The notes: generated from the letters alone by a model not told the origin. A stretch of DNA of 14,956 nucleotides from Eubacteriales bacterium (GCA_030528965.1 JAUMXS010000021.1:1-14956); one strand, 5' to 3'; shown: positions 6,982 through 14,700, counted from the first letter of the stretch. Translations and numbers: made by a program.

Positions 6982-8034
6982 TTAGACGGTGATATAGGCG
7001 GTGATATGGATCTGATTCAGGCCGTGAGCGACGGTAAAATCGAAGCTGACGATACAGCAGGTAGGGTCGGATTCGGAGGCGGCGACGGTGATGTTGCTGT
7101 AATCATCGATGATCTCGGCGGATTTTTTGGCTTCGAGTTCAATGGCGACCTGGGTACGGATGGCGCCGCGGGTCTGGGCGGTATTTTTGGCGCGGAGGAA
7201 GCGTGCGCGGAGGGCGTCACGGACGGCAGGGATCACATCGTCGATGATACGGACGGTGGTAAGTTCGCGCCAGGTGGGATCATCGGCGCCGTTGGTGGTC
7301 GTACGGGAGGTGACGGCACGGACGATATAATGTCTGCCGGAGACCGTCTCGATGGGCGTGATCCCCGCCGGGATGAGGGCGTTGAGATCGCTTTCGGAGA
7401 GAGAGCGGGAGAGCGTACCGATGCCCTGCAGTTCGACGCCGTTCATGGGGACAGCGGGGTCCTGGGTAGCGGAGACGGCGCCTGCGACGGCGGCGGCGAC
7501 GGAACCGGGGACGGCGTCATCGCCGGTCTCGACGGGACTGCAAAGGACGATGCGTTCCGAATTCTGTGCCTGCGCGGCGAGGATCAGGGCATCATTGTCC
7601 CCGTCGGTCTCGACGATACCGAAGCGGTGCTGAGACCCTTCGGGCGCATTGAGGGTGATCAGGGAGCGCATGGCGGAATGGACATCGGCGGCGCGGCTGT
7701 CACAGATCATGATCCGGATATTGGGGTCGGTGATGAGGGACTGGAAGGCGCTGCTGTAATCCTGCACAGAGGGCGAGGGGTTTTCGCCGACGGCAGCGGG
7801 GACGGCGCGAACGGAAGCGGCGCCGTTCCGGAAAAGGACCTTAATGAGGCGCGCGAGGTTCGAGTTTTCGCCGAACAGACTGACGGCATCGTTCCAGGAA
7901 TCGATGGAAGAGACGGTCAGGGCAGAGCCGGTAAGGGCGCAGGCGGCGATACCGATGACGGCGCCGCGGGAAGCGGAAGTAAGGGAGGAAGAGACGGTAC
8001 AATAGGAGTACACGCCGGGTCTTTCGTTAGACAT
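6982..8034 (-). CDS. Tail sheath protein (XkdK-like)
   Basis: A 350-residue contractile sheath subunit. The N-terminus (SNERPGVYSYCTVSSSLTSASRGAVIGIAACA) and the block SWNDAVSLFGENSNLARLIKVLFRNGAASV are typical of sheath domains. The middle contains MICDSRAADVHSAM and RIVLCSPVE. The C-terminal domain starts around GRHYIVRAVTSRTTT and ends DFTVAHGLNQIHITAYITV, like the conserved sheath C-terminus that links neighbouring rings. It is shorter than XkdK (about 466 residues), a minimal version lacking insertions. The ATG at 8034 overlaps the end of the tail terminator gene by 8 bases. Confidence 0.92.
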   Translation of the reverse strand: MSNERPGVYSYCTVSSSLTSASRGAVIGIAACALTGSALTVSSIDSWNDAVSLFGENSNLARLIKVLFRNGAASVRAVPAAVGENPSPSVQDYSSAFQSLITDPNIRIMICDSRAADVHSAMRSLITLNAPEGSQHRFGIVETDGDNDALILAAQAQNSERIVLCSPVETGDDAVPGSVAAAVAGAVSATQDPAVPMNGVELQGIGTLSRSLSESDLNALIPAGITPIETVSGRHYIVRAVTSRTTTNGADDPTWRELTTVRIIDDVIPAVRDALRARFLRAKNTAQTRGAIRTQVAIELEAKKSAEIIDDYSNITVAASESDPTCCIVSFDFTVAHGLNQIHITAYITV

Positions 8035-8521
8035 GGACAGACCAACCTTTCAGGACAAAGTCGAGGAATTCGCCGGAGTCGGGGTCAGCTCGGGCGATAA
8101 GGAGAGCGCGGCAATGGAGGGCCACGGGGCAGTGGAAAAGGCCGGTGGTTTTATCGGGCGCGGCATTACCGGCAGAGAGTTTCCGGACGCGCAGTCCGGA
8201 GGGGAGGGCGTGAAGGGCCTGAGAGATCTGCAGGAAGAGGGACGAGCAGGACTCGGGGCCATCGTCGTGAGGGGCATAGATATCGAGGCCGAGGACGAGG
8301 TCGAGGCGCTGTCCGTAGAGCTCGACCCGGTTATCGAAGTCATCGTAAGACAGGCCGAGATACTCGGCAAAAGCGCCGGAGAGGCATTCGCATTTCTGCA
8401 CAGAGACACAGACGACGGCCCGGTCGGGGTCAAGGCCGTGCGAGGGATAGGCGGAGACGGCAGGGATGTGAGCAGTCTGAAGCGTCTGTGTGACGGCGGA
8501 GGTGACGGAATCGAGGGTCAA
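8027..8521 (-). CDS. Tail terminator / tail completion protein
   Basis: A 164-residue protein from TTG at 8521. The TTG overlaps the previous TGA stop (TTGA) and has GGAGG ten bases upstream. Much longer in-frame extensions run through the two upstream genes in another frame and are not believed. ELYGQRLDLVLGLDIYAP, then SSLFLQISQALHALPSGLRVRKLS and GLFHCPVALHCRALLIA, match the pattern of tail terminators sitting between head completion and sheath genes. These cap the tail tube and form the neck interface. The exact family is uncertain. Confidence 0.72.
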   Translation of the reverse strand: MTLDSVTSAVTQTLQTAHIPAVSAYPSHGLDPDRAVVCVSVQKCECLSGAFAEYLGLSYDDFDNRVELYGQRLDLVLGLDIYAPHDDGPESCSSLFLQISQALHALPSGLRVRKLSAGNAAPDKTTGLFHCPVALHCRALLIARADPDSGEFLDFVLKGWSVHV

Positions 8522-8856
8522 GATGCCGGTGCCTCCTCTCCGAGGAAACGGAGGGCGGCCTCCCAGTGGGAGAGGCTGCTGCCGAGAAAGCGCGGGACGG
8601 CCTGGATGAGGGCATACCGGCGGCCGAGGACAGAGATGCGCACACCGGATTCTCCGGAGACGAAGACATAAGGGGGCGCGGCAAGGGAACAGCGGAGCTG
8701 CTGCGCGATACCGGGTGCGGTGGGGACAGGCCCGTCGGAGGGGACGGAGAGGGGCTGAAAGACGCCGTGACAGAGTCTGCCTTCGGGGCACTGGTCGGAA
8801 GTGAGGGTAAACTCGGTACCAACGGCTTCGAGGGCACGGGCGATACGGGAGCTCAT
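8518..8856 (-). CDS. Head-closure / neck protein
   Basis: A 112-residue protein. The ATG at 8856 overlaps the previous stop (ATGA), and its own TGA overlaps the next TTG start, so it is coupled on both sides. It is beta-rich in the C-terminal half (PPYVFVSGESGVRISVLGRRYALIQAV). The position after the connector and before the tail terminator is that of SPP1 gp16 / XkdI-type head-closure proteins. No diagnostic motif is recognised, so the call is mostly from gene order. Confidence 0.65.
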   Translation of the reverse strand: MSSRIARALEAVGTEFTLTSDQCPEGRLCHGVFQPLSVPSDGPVPTAPGIAQQLRCSLAAPPYVFVSGESGVRISVLGRRYALIQAVPRFLGSSLSHWEAALRFLGEEAPAS

Positions 8857-9212
8857 GAGGACACCCCCCGGAAATGGAAACCGTTTCCGGACAGCCAGGG
8901 AGCGAGGAGGGCATCGGCGAGGTCACGAAGACCGTCGGCGACACCGTCTCGGGGGGAGGAGACGGAGACATCACCGACACGGACGGTGCCGCCGGTAAGG
9001 GCTGTGTTGAGTTCGAGGAAGGAGGCGGCGGCAGAGACGGCGGCAGCGGAGGTAAAAGCCTCGGCTGCGTCATCGGGGACCGAGCCTCCGAGACGGGTCA
9101 GATAGGACGCGTGCGCGGCGTCACAGAGCTGGGAAAGGGCGGGAAGGCGGGACTCGGGAACAGAACCGAGAAGGGCCTGCGCGCGGGAGAGGATATCGTC
9201 TGCGAGGGACAA
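8853..9212 (-). CDS. Head-tail connector (adaptor) protein
   Basis: A 119-residue protein starting at TTG 9212, with GGAGG seven bases upstream. An in-frame ATG at 9368 has no ribosome site and would add a low-complexity leader. The protein is mostly helical (SLADDILSRAQALLG, LPALSQLCDAAHASYLTRLG, DDAAEAFTSAAAVSAAASFLELN) and ends in a short beta part. This fits small connector proteins of the gp15/gp6 type that dock under the portal, and the position right after the capsid gene agrees. The subfamily is not identified. Confidence 0.68.
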   Translation of the reverse strand: MSLADDILSRAQALLGSVPESRLPALSQLCDAAHASYLTRLGGSVPDDAAEAFTSAAAVSAAASFLELNTALTGGTVRVGDVSVSSPRDGVADGLRDLADALLAPWLSGNGFHFRGVSS

Positions 9213-9415
9213 GGGTACACCTCCAAGGAAAACTGATTCTGGCAGGACGGCGGCAAAGCCGCGGTCTGTCAGACAAAAGGGTAAGCACTGAGCCGGAAAC
9301 ACGCCGCATAGGGAAACGGTATCCCGGGACAGAGGGGATGGCATGCCGCCTGCCGCGAAATACGTCATGGGGACGCAGGGCGGCAGGCCGGCAGGCCGGG
9401 AGAAGAGGGATGAGA
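9213..9415 (-). other. Spacer between capsid and connector genes with hairpins
   Basis: This is the largest gap in the operon. Two inverted repeats are visible: GCGGC-AAA-GCCGC at 9250-9262 and GCCTGCCGC (9348-9356) with GCGGCAGGC (9380-9388). Neither is followed by a T-tract on the minus strand. The spacer may hold a weak terminator or an RNA processing site that keeps capsid mRNA abundant compared with connector mRNA. No independent gene or convincing promoter was found in it. Confidence 0.5.
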
Positions 9416-10447
9416 TTATACGGTCAGGGTATTGGAAGCCTCGGTATAGAGCTTGGCGAAGCCGGAGATGCTGGTGATGGCGGCGCGTTCGAGCTGACGA
9501 TCGATGAGGCGGTCATATTCGACGGACACATCGCCGGCCTGCACCATTTCGAGGGCGTAACGATGATCCAGACCGATCAGGGTACCCGCGGGGACGGCGG
9601 AGGAGCGCAGGAGCTTTGCACCGAGGGGGCTGCCGGGCTCACCGGTTCCGGGGAAATTGAGACCGGTCAGGGGGTTGCAGAACTCGTCACAGGCAAGGAT
9701 CTTAGCCGTGACGTCGGGAGAAGCGAGCATGGTATTCATGGTATAGGGGTCGAACTGGTTCCAGAAAGCGACGAGGTCGGAATAACTGAGGGACCCGGCC
9801 GTACCGCCGATGGCGGCATCGCCGACGGTAAAGGCGGCAGCGGCGTTATTGTTGCCGTCGCCGTTGATCAGGATATCGATGGCATCTTCGAGATGCATAC
9901 GCATGATCTGCGCGCCGATCTGGCGAAGCATGACGCCGAAGAGGTCGAGGCGCTGGAAGCGGATGGCCTCATAGCTGGCGATGAGCATACGGCCGCGCTT
10001 ATGGAGATGGACGGAATGATCGGAAGTTTTGATTTCGGTAGCGGGGATGAGGGCGCCTTCGCCGACTTTACGGAGAGACTTCTCATCGTCGGTATTGGCG
10101 GTATAGACGCTGCGGTAATCGAGGCCGTCGAAGCGGGTGGTGGTAGCGATGATAGAGGGGAGGATATTGCCTTCCTCCATACCGGCGCGGACGGCGCGGG
10201 AGACGTACTCGGGGAAGAGGACGGCGGAATCGGTGGTCTGGAAGAATTTTTCGACCATATCGCTGCCGGCGCCCTTGACATGGATATCGAAGCGTTTCAG
10301 CTGGCGCTGGAATGCGTCGAGGTTTTCCACGGGGGTACCGACGTAATTTTCGGAGGGGTCGAGGTTTTCGAGGACCTGGGTAAAGGATTTGCCGGGGATA
10401 CCGTACATTCCCTTATCGAGACGGATTTCATTGAAGCTGTAAGACAT
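9416..10447 (-). CDS. Major capsid protein (HK97-fold)
   Basis: A 343-residue protein. The N-terminal arm (about 1-75) precedes SAVLFPEYVSRAVRAGMEEGNILPSIIATTTRFDGLDYRSV, which fits the start of the mature HK97-fold shell domain. The GEGALIPATEIKTSDHSVHLHKRGRML block and LEDAIDILINGDGN also fit capsid P and A domains, and EYDRLIDRQLERAAITSISGFAKL is a typical C-terminal segment. GGAGG lies seven bases before the ATG, a strong site as expected for the most abundant protein. The upstream protease probably trims it or its scaffold during maturation. Confidence 0.9.
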   Translation of the reverse strand: MSYSFNEIRLDKGMYGIPGKSFTQVLENLDPSENYVGTPVENLDAFQRQLKRFDIHVKGAGSDMVEKFFQTTDSAVLFPEYVSRAVRAGMEEGNILPSIIATTTRFDGLDYRSVYTANTDDEKSLRKVGEGALIPATEIKTSDHSVHLHKRGRMLIASYEAIRFQRLDLFGVMLRQIGAQIMRMHLEDAIDILINGDGNNNAAAAFTVGDAAIGGTAGSLSYSDLVAFWNQFDPYTMNTMLASPDVTAKILACDEFCNPLTGLNFPGTGEPGSPLGAKLLRSSAVPAGTLIGLDHRYALEMVQAGDVSVEYDRLIDRQLERAAITSISGFAKLYTEASNTLTV

Positions 10448-10464
10448 GGGTGGACCTCCTTGGA

Positions 10465-10809
10465 TCAGAGCACAAAGGTGATGGTGGAATCGGAAACGTC
10501 AAGGACGAGGAATTCGGAGCCGTTGGTATTATCCTGCACGACGCCGTTTTCTCCGTTGGCGGCGAGTTTTACCCAGCCGACGGAAGGGGCGGTACCGGAG
10601 AAAGGCAGGGAAACGACGCCGGCGGTCTGGACGACGGCGAAGGAGTCATCGGCAGAGAGGGCGACGCCGAAGAAGCGCTTATTGGCGCCGGCGGCGGAAA
10701 CTTCGGCATTGGCGGACATACAGACGCAGTCGCCGGCTTTGGCGGGGGCAGAGGAATTATTGCAGAAAGTGACGGCGGTCTGTCCGATGGAATCAAAGCT
10801 GATATTCAT
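10465..10809 (-). CDS. Head decoration (capsid cement) protein
   Basis: A 114-residue Ala/Ser/Val-rich beta protein between protease and major capsid genes, the usual position of decoration proteins in this phage type. The sequence includes SAPAKAGDCVCMSANAEVSAAG and FFGVALSADDSFAVVQTAGVVSLPFSG, resembling the beta-barrel pattern of DUF2190-like cement proteins that bind the outer capsid and stabilise it. GGAGG lies ten bases before the ATG. PBSX has no equivalent at this place, so this is an addition to that plan. Confidence 0.76.
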   Translation of the reverse strand: MNISFDSIGQTAVTFCNNSSAPAKAGDCVCMSANAEVSAAGANKRFFGVALSADDSFAVVQTAGVVSLPFSGTAPSVGWVKLAANGENGVVQDNTNGSEFLVLDVSDSTITFVL

Positions 10810-10829
10810 AGATAAGTGGCCTCCTGGGT

Positions 10830-11717
10830 TCAGATAAGGAATTCGCTGTGGTCATCACGGGATGACGGGTCAAGGGGATGATTGGGGAGCTGGGAAACGG
10901 GCGGAAAGAGGGAGAGAGCGCGTTTCCGGAGGGAATCGCGGAGAGGAAGGAGCGCGTCGGCATCCATATTGGAGAGGGATTTTTCGAGCGCGGAGCCGAG
11001 CTCGCGTTCACAGGTGAGGGCGAGACGCAGGGTCTCGCGCCGGAGATCCTCAAGGAGGGAATCGGCGACGGCGGCCTTTTTCCGGAGGGAATCGAGTTCG
11101 GGGGACTGGGGCTGAAGGTGTTTGATAACGCCGGCATTTTTCTGCGCGGGGACGGCGACGAAGGACCATTCGTAAGCATCGACGGCGCCGTCGAGGATAT
11201 GGTGGCAGGGTTTGCCGGCATAGGACATGCCGGGGATATGGCCGCAGTCGGCATCGAGGGCATCTTTTCCGCAGACGGAGCAGATACGGTGTGCGACGGA
11301 ACAGCCGACGCTGGTTTCACGTTTGATGCCGCCGTTGATATCGCGGATGATATCTTCGTTGCGCGGGGAGCGGAGGATATAGGCCCAGGCGCGCAGATAG
11401 GTATAGGGTTCACCTGCGGAGGTAGTTTTCTGAGGATCGGAGATAAGATCGGTACGATAGATACGGGCGATCTGACGGTCGGTGGACCAGTCATGGTCAG
11501 CGATCCCGGTTTTACCGAGGAACAGATCGCGAAAATCGCGAAGGGTGGGGATAGAGAAGCGTTCGGAGTCCCGATCGACCTCATTGTCACAGAGGAGGAC
11601 AGAGAAGGTAAAGACATCGTCGGGAGCGAGTTTGGTTTTGGTGAAATGGTTTACGGCGTCGATCTCGGAATCGGCGTCAATGGGCTGGATAGGCTGGCCG
11701 GATTTACGGATATCCAT
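10830..11717 (-). CDS. Prohead protease with zinc-knuckle-like insert and scaffold-like C-terminus (XkdF position)
   Basis: A 295-residue protein from ATG 11717, in TGATG overlap with the portal stop; a TTG at 11720 is the alternative. FSVLLCDNEVDRDSERF at about 38-54 and GKTGIADHDW (His75) with RETSVGCSV (Ser136) give the His/Ser pattern of HK97-type prohead proteases. CSVCGKDALDADCGH (C147, C150, C158, H160) looks like a small zinc-binding loop. DAYEWSFVAVPAQKNAGVIKH at about 180-200 closes the protease domain. The remaining ~95 residues are charged and helical (LDSLRKKAAVADSLLEDL), consistent with a scaffold fused to the protease, since no separate scaffold gene is present. Confidence 0.86.
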   Translation of the reverse strand: MDIRKSGQPIQPIDADSEIDAVNHFTKTKLAPDDVFTFSVLLCDNEVDRDSERFSIPTLRDFRDLFLGKTGIADHDWSTDRQIARIYRTDLISDPQKTTSAGEPYTYLRAWAYILRSPRNEDIIRDINGGIKRETSVGCSVAHRICSVCGKDALDADCGHIPGMSYAGKPCHHILDGAVDAYEWSFVAVPAQKNAGVIKHLQPQSPELDSLRKKAAVADSLLEDLRRETLRLALTCERELGSALEKSLSNMDADALLPLRDSLRKRALSLFPPVSQLPNHPLDPSSRDDHSEFLI

Positions 11718-12871
11718 CAAAGGACCTCTCTTTCTGAGGAATGGAGGAGATTCTGTGCCTGCGCGTCATAGAGTCTGGCGCGGGCGTCTTCGACGTTATC
11801 CTGAAGGTTGATCTCATCCCAAACGACGGAGAAGGGGCAGGAAAAGCCGTGCATACGGAGCCAGAGGTCACAAACGCGTTCACAGACGGGAGTAAGGGTT
11901 CTGCGGAGGGCGGTAAGTTCACTGGTCATAAGGTCGGCCTGCTGAGCACTCATACGTTCGGTACTGGACCAGGTAAGGCCGAGCATAAAGGGAGGGATAC
12001 CGGTCCGGGCGATGAGCTGTTCCAGGATCTGACGGACGGGGATCTCGGAATCGAGGACCTGACCGTCTGCGCCGATGACTTTGACGTCGACATCACCGAC
12101 GGCGACGAAGTCGCGCACGACGCCGCTTCGGGACTGGCGCATAGCCTCGGACCATTCGCGGGCGATGAGTTCGCCGCGTTCACGGGCGCAGGCACGATCG
12201 AAGGCGTCGTTTTGCGGTTTATACGTAACGGCGAAGCGGACATTTCCGGCACGTTCCCAGTTCATACCGAGGGAATGGTAGATTTTAAGGAGGATATCGG
12301 TAAGAAAGGGCATGGAACGGAGCATAGAGGTGCCGTAAGGGGAGTCGGCTTCGGGGTTATAGGGGGTAAAGAGGAGGAGATGCTGATAAGGGAAGGGGGT
12401 ATTCTGGGGTGACGAGGCGTCGCAAAGGGTAAAATCGAGAGGGGACGAGCCCTCACGGATAGATACATCGGCAGGCCGGCCGCAGAGGACAGCCTCGATG
12501 TCACGGTCACCGCGTGTCACGATCTCACCGACGGCGCGGCCGGAGGTAAGCATAGAATCGAGGTAAGCATCGAGGAAGGAGTTGAAACCCCGCTGTCCCC
12601 GTCCGGTATTGACGGTACGAAGGAAATTCTCGAGGCCGCGCTGGGCGTTGGGATTGGAACAGGACACGGTAAATCCGCCGGTAAGGCGGATAATTTTGAC
12701 GACAGCGGCATCGACGATAGGGACGGCTTCGCGTATAGCGCGGTAGAGCCGTTCATCGCCGTTGGACAGGGGGACATAGCCGTTAAAGAGCGGGAAGGGA
12801 TGGTGCTGGGCGCGCCGGATCTGCGGGACAGGCAGGGCGGGCGCCGCGCGTTTGCGTTGGAAAAGGGACAT
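11717..12871 (-). CDS. Portal protein (XkdE position)
   Basis: A 384-residue protein forming the dodecameric channel through which DNA enters the head. ERLYRAIREAVPIVDAAVVKIIRLTGGF at about 40-68, SFLDAYLDSMLTSGRAVGEIV at about 100-120, and ILEQLIARTGIPPFMLGLTW followed by ERMSAQQADLMTSELTALRR in the C-terminal third are typical portal blocks. The length is short for a portal but normal for compact Clostridia phage portals. It starts 18 bp after the large terminase with AAGGA 11 bases ahead of the ATG, and its stop overlaps the protease start. Confidence 0.88.
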   Translation of the reverse strand: MSLFQRKRAAPALPVPQIRRAQHHPFPLFNGYVPLSNGDERLYRAIREAVPIVDAAVVKIIRLTGGFTVSCSNPNAQRGLENFLRTVNTGRGQRGFNSFLDAYLDSMLTSGRAVGEIVTRGDRDIEAVLCGRPADVSIREGSSPLDFTLCDASSPQNTPFPYQHLLLFTPYNPEADSPYGTSMLRSMPFLTDILLKIYHSLGMNWERAGNVRFAVTYKPQNDAFDRACARERGELIAREWSEAMRQSRSGVVRDFVAVGDVDVKVIGADGQVLDSEIPVRQILEQLIARTGIPPFMLGLTWSSTERMSAQQADLMTSELTALRRTLTPVCERVCDLWLRMHGFSCPFSVVWDEINLQDNVEDARARLYDAQAQNLLHSSEREVL

Positions 12872-12889
12872 AAGAGGAAAAATCCTTTC

Positions 12890-14137
12890 TTAACGTTCGA
12901 CCCAGAGGGCGGCGAAGGGGTCGTCATGAGGATGGACGATGGTGGCGGCGAAATAGCGGATATCATCCATGGCGTGATCGTTTTCCTTAATGGGGATGTC
13001 ACGGCCGAGGGCGGCATCGTCCCAGGAATAGAGGTCGAACTCACGGATAGCATCGGCGCAGGAGGAACAGATGACGATCTGCCGGGATTTCAGAAGGTCG
13101 GCGGTAATGCGGATACCGGAGAGCACGTCATTGACGGCTTTCCGGACAGGAAGGCCCTGTCTGCGAAGAGCCTCGATGAAGGAGGCGGCGGAGGGATCGA
13201 CGACGACGGCGGAAAGGGGGAGGCCGTCGGTGAGCCGAAGGAGGTCCTGCACATAGTCTGCATCGGTTTTCTGAAAGCCTTCGCGCCGGGCATCGAAGTA
13301 AAACTCGCGAAGGCGGTACCAGATGCCGCCGCGGAGGCCCCAAAGGCCGAAGGAGGCGGGGTTGACGGTGCCGTAGTCGCAGGAGACGACCCATTGATCG
13401 AAGGGTCCTTCGGGAGGAGGGCAAACGAAGGAGTCATCGAAGAAATCGTAAATACGCCCCTGCGCGGCGACCCACTGCCCGAGGATAAAGCGGCGGTAAA
13501 AGACGCCGGAATAGAGGCGCTGATAGCGCTGGCGTACGGTGGGCGAGAGGGCGGGGTTATCGTCGAGGGAGAAATGGAGATAGAGGGCGTTGCGATCCCG
13601 GGCATGAAGGATCCAGTGCTGATAGAACCAGTGGGAAGGGCTCTGGGGGTTGCAGTTGAACCAGATACGGCTGCCGGGGACGGAACAGCGTGCGCAGGCC
13701 TGATCGACGAAACTGCGGGGCATAAGGACGACTTCATCGAGGAGGACACCGGCGAAGGTAGCGCCCTGGATGAGGGCATGGGAGCTTTCATCGCGGCCGC
13801 CGAAGAGGTAAAAGGTATTGCGATGTCCGGCGAACCGGACGGTAAGGCAGTTACGGGAGAGGGACTCGACGCAGAGGAACCCGAAGGAGCGGAGGAGTGG
13901 GAGGAGCGGAGAAAGGAGATTTCTGCGCAGGGCGGAGACGGTTTTCCCGCAGAGGGCGAACTGTTGGTCGTGGAAGGAAGCCATAGCCCAGGTGAAGAAA
14001 GAGAGGCTCATGCAGAAGGTTTTGCCGCTGCGAACGGCGCCGTCACAGATGATGGCGTCGTAGTGGGAGAAGGGCGAGGAGGGGCACCACCAGGCAAGAG
14101 TCTGAAGCTGAGGATAGGAGAAAGGGAGAAATTTCAT
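12890..14137 (-). CDS. Terminase large subunit (XtmB-like)
   Basis: A 415-residue DNA-packaging ATPase and nuclease. Walker A is GAVRSGKT at 33-40, Walker B VLLDEV at 131-136 and the coupling motif FNCNP at 160-164. The RNase H-like nuclease has SCDYG (D254), VVDPS (D314) and NDHAMDDIRYF (D391/D392), so both activities look intact. The ATG at 14137 gives MKFLPFSYPQLQTL. In-frame GTG codons at 14152 and 14173 would extend it by 5 or 12 residues, but the 14173 site lies within a repeat shared with the terS 3' end. None of the three has a good ribosome site, unlike most genes in the operon. Confidence 0.93.
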   Translation of the reverse strand: MKFLPFSYPQLQTLAWWCPSSPFSHYDAIICDGAVRSGKTFCMSLSFFTWAMASFHDQQFALCGKTVSALRRNLLSPLLPLLRSFGFLCVESLSRNCLTVRFAGHRNTFYLFGGRDESSHALIQGATFAGVLLDEVVLMPRSFVDQACARCSVPGSRIWFNCNPQSPSHWFYQHWILHARDRNALYLHFSLDDNPALSPTVRQRYQRLYSGVFYRRFILGQWVAAQGRIYDFFDDSFVCPPPEGPFDQWVVSCDYGTVNPASFGLWGLRGGIWYRLREFYFDARREGFQKTDADYVQDLLRLTDGLPLSAVVVDPSAASFIEALRRQGLPVRKAVNDVLSGIRITADLLKSRQIVICSSCADAIREFDLYSWDDAALGRDIPIKENDHAMDDIRYFAATIVHPHDDPFAALWVER

Positions 14138-14160
14138 GTGTCGGAAAGTCACTGTGCCGG

Positions 14161-14300
14161 GTTCACCGCGCACCGGGAGCGTCAGGCACCGGGTTCGTCA
14201 CCGCACCCAAAGCCCACTGCCCCAAAGCCTCCCTTATATAAAGGGAAACACCTTTTGCGGAGCAAAAGACGGCGAGTTCGCCGCGCACCGGATTCGTCAC
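14161..14300. repeat. Palindromic repeat element between the terminase genes
   Basis: Three consecutive hairpins occur: TCCCTT/AAGGGA (14230-14246), CTTTTGC/GCAAAAG with loop GGA (14252-14268) and CGGCGA/TCGCCG (14270-14283). Imperfect direct repeats surround them: 14161-14177 matches 14276-14292 at 15 of 17 bases, and 14186-14201 matches 14285-14300 at 15 of 16. The element contributes the TGA stop of the small terminase gene and lies right up to the start of the large one. It looks like a mobile or expanding intergenic palindromic unit. Confidence 0.68.
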
Positions 14301-14614
14301 GTATCGGGATGCAGGTTCTGTGCGGCGAGTTCGAATGTCTGCAGGAAGTTGACGGCATCGACGGAGGAGCCGGCTTCCCCGATGAGATCGGCAAGGAGGC
14401 GGAGGGCATCGAGGCGGGAGACGAGCCGGATCTCGACGGCACCGTTGCTCCCGCGTTTAAACTCGGTCAGAAGGGATAGGTCGAGTTTGGAAAGGTCAGC
14501 GGGCGCATCTGTCTCACCGTCCATCAGGGCGAGGCGGATACAGTCGTTGGCTTTACCGAAAGCGAGTTCGGCGGCACGTTGGATGATAAGTTCTTTAGTG
14601 ATGGGTTTTTTCAA
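14297..14614 (-). CDS. Putative terminase small subunit (XtmA position)
   Basis: A 105-residue mostly helical protein at the first position of the operon. It starts with MKKPITKELIIQRAAELAFGKANDCIRLAL. The mid part (SLLTEFKRGSNGAVEIRLVSRLDALRLLADLIG) carries a loop with basic residues and a helix, which could oligomerise or bind DNA. Small terminases recognise the packaging site and feed DNA to TerL. The start is TTG at 14614 with GGAGG 11 bases upstream; an ATG at 14625 is out of frame and stops at once. Identity rests on gene order and size. The last codons and stop come from the palindromic element, so the natural C-terminus may have been altered. Confidence 0.68.
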   Translation of the reverse strand: MKKPITKELIIQRAAELAFGKANDCIRLALMDGETDAPADLSKLDLSLLTEFKRGSNGAVEIRLVSRLDALRLLADLIGEAGSSVDAVNFLQTFELAAQNLHPDT

Positions 14615-14641
14615 GGCTGGGGCATCCTCCGGGGGGAAAGG

Positions 14642-14655
14642 GAAAAGATCTTTTC
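14642..14655. promoter_or_regulatory. Perfect 14-bp palindrome upstream of the terminase operon
   Basis: GAAAAGATCTTTTC is a perfect palindrome with no spacer. It lies 12 bases before the ribosome site of the first gene. It has the form of a dimeric regulator operator. No convincing -35/-10 pair was found next to it, so its role is a guess. Confidence 0.35.
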
Positions 14656-14700
14656 ACAAGCAGGGCCGCAGCGGCGAAAATTGCATGGGAACGTACAACC

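Noticed and set aside
6355-8100. Plus-strand open frame of 581 codons opposite sheath and tube
   Set aside because: Low-complexity Gly/Asp-rich shadow of the sheath and tube genes; no ribosome binding site and no recognisable family.
8521-9073. Extended 348-residue form of the tail terminator gene
   Set aside because: The extension runs through two other genes in another frame, is Pro/Arg/Ser-rich, and a TTG with ribosome site coupled to the previous stop exists at 8521.
9338-10837. Plus-strand open frame of 499 codons opposite capsid and decoration genes
   Set aside because: Antisense shadow; the minus-strand proteins have strong ribosome sites and family patterns.
12800-14479. Long plus-strand open frame of 559 codons opposite the large terminase and its neighbours
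   Set aside because: It lies antisense to terL, whose catalytic motifs are clear. Its translation is Gly/Asp/Glu-rich without domains, as expected from the reverse complement of GC-rich coding DNA.
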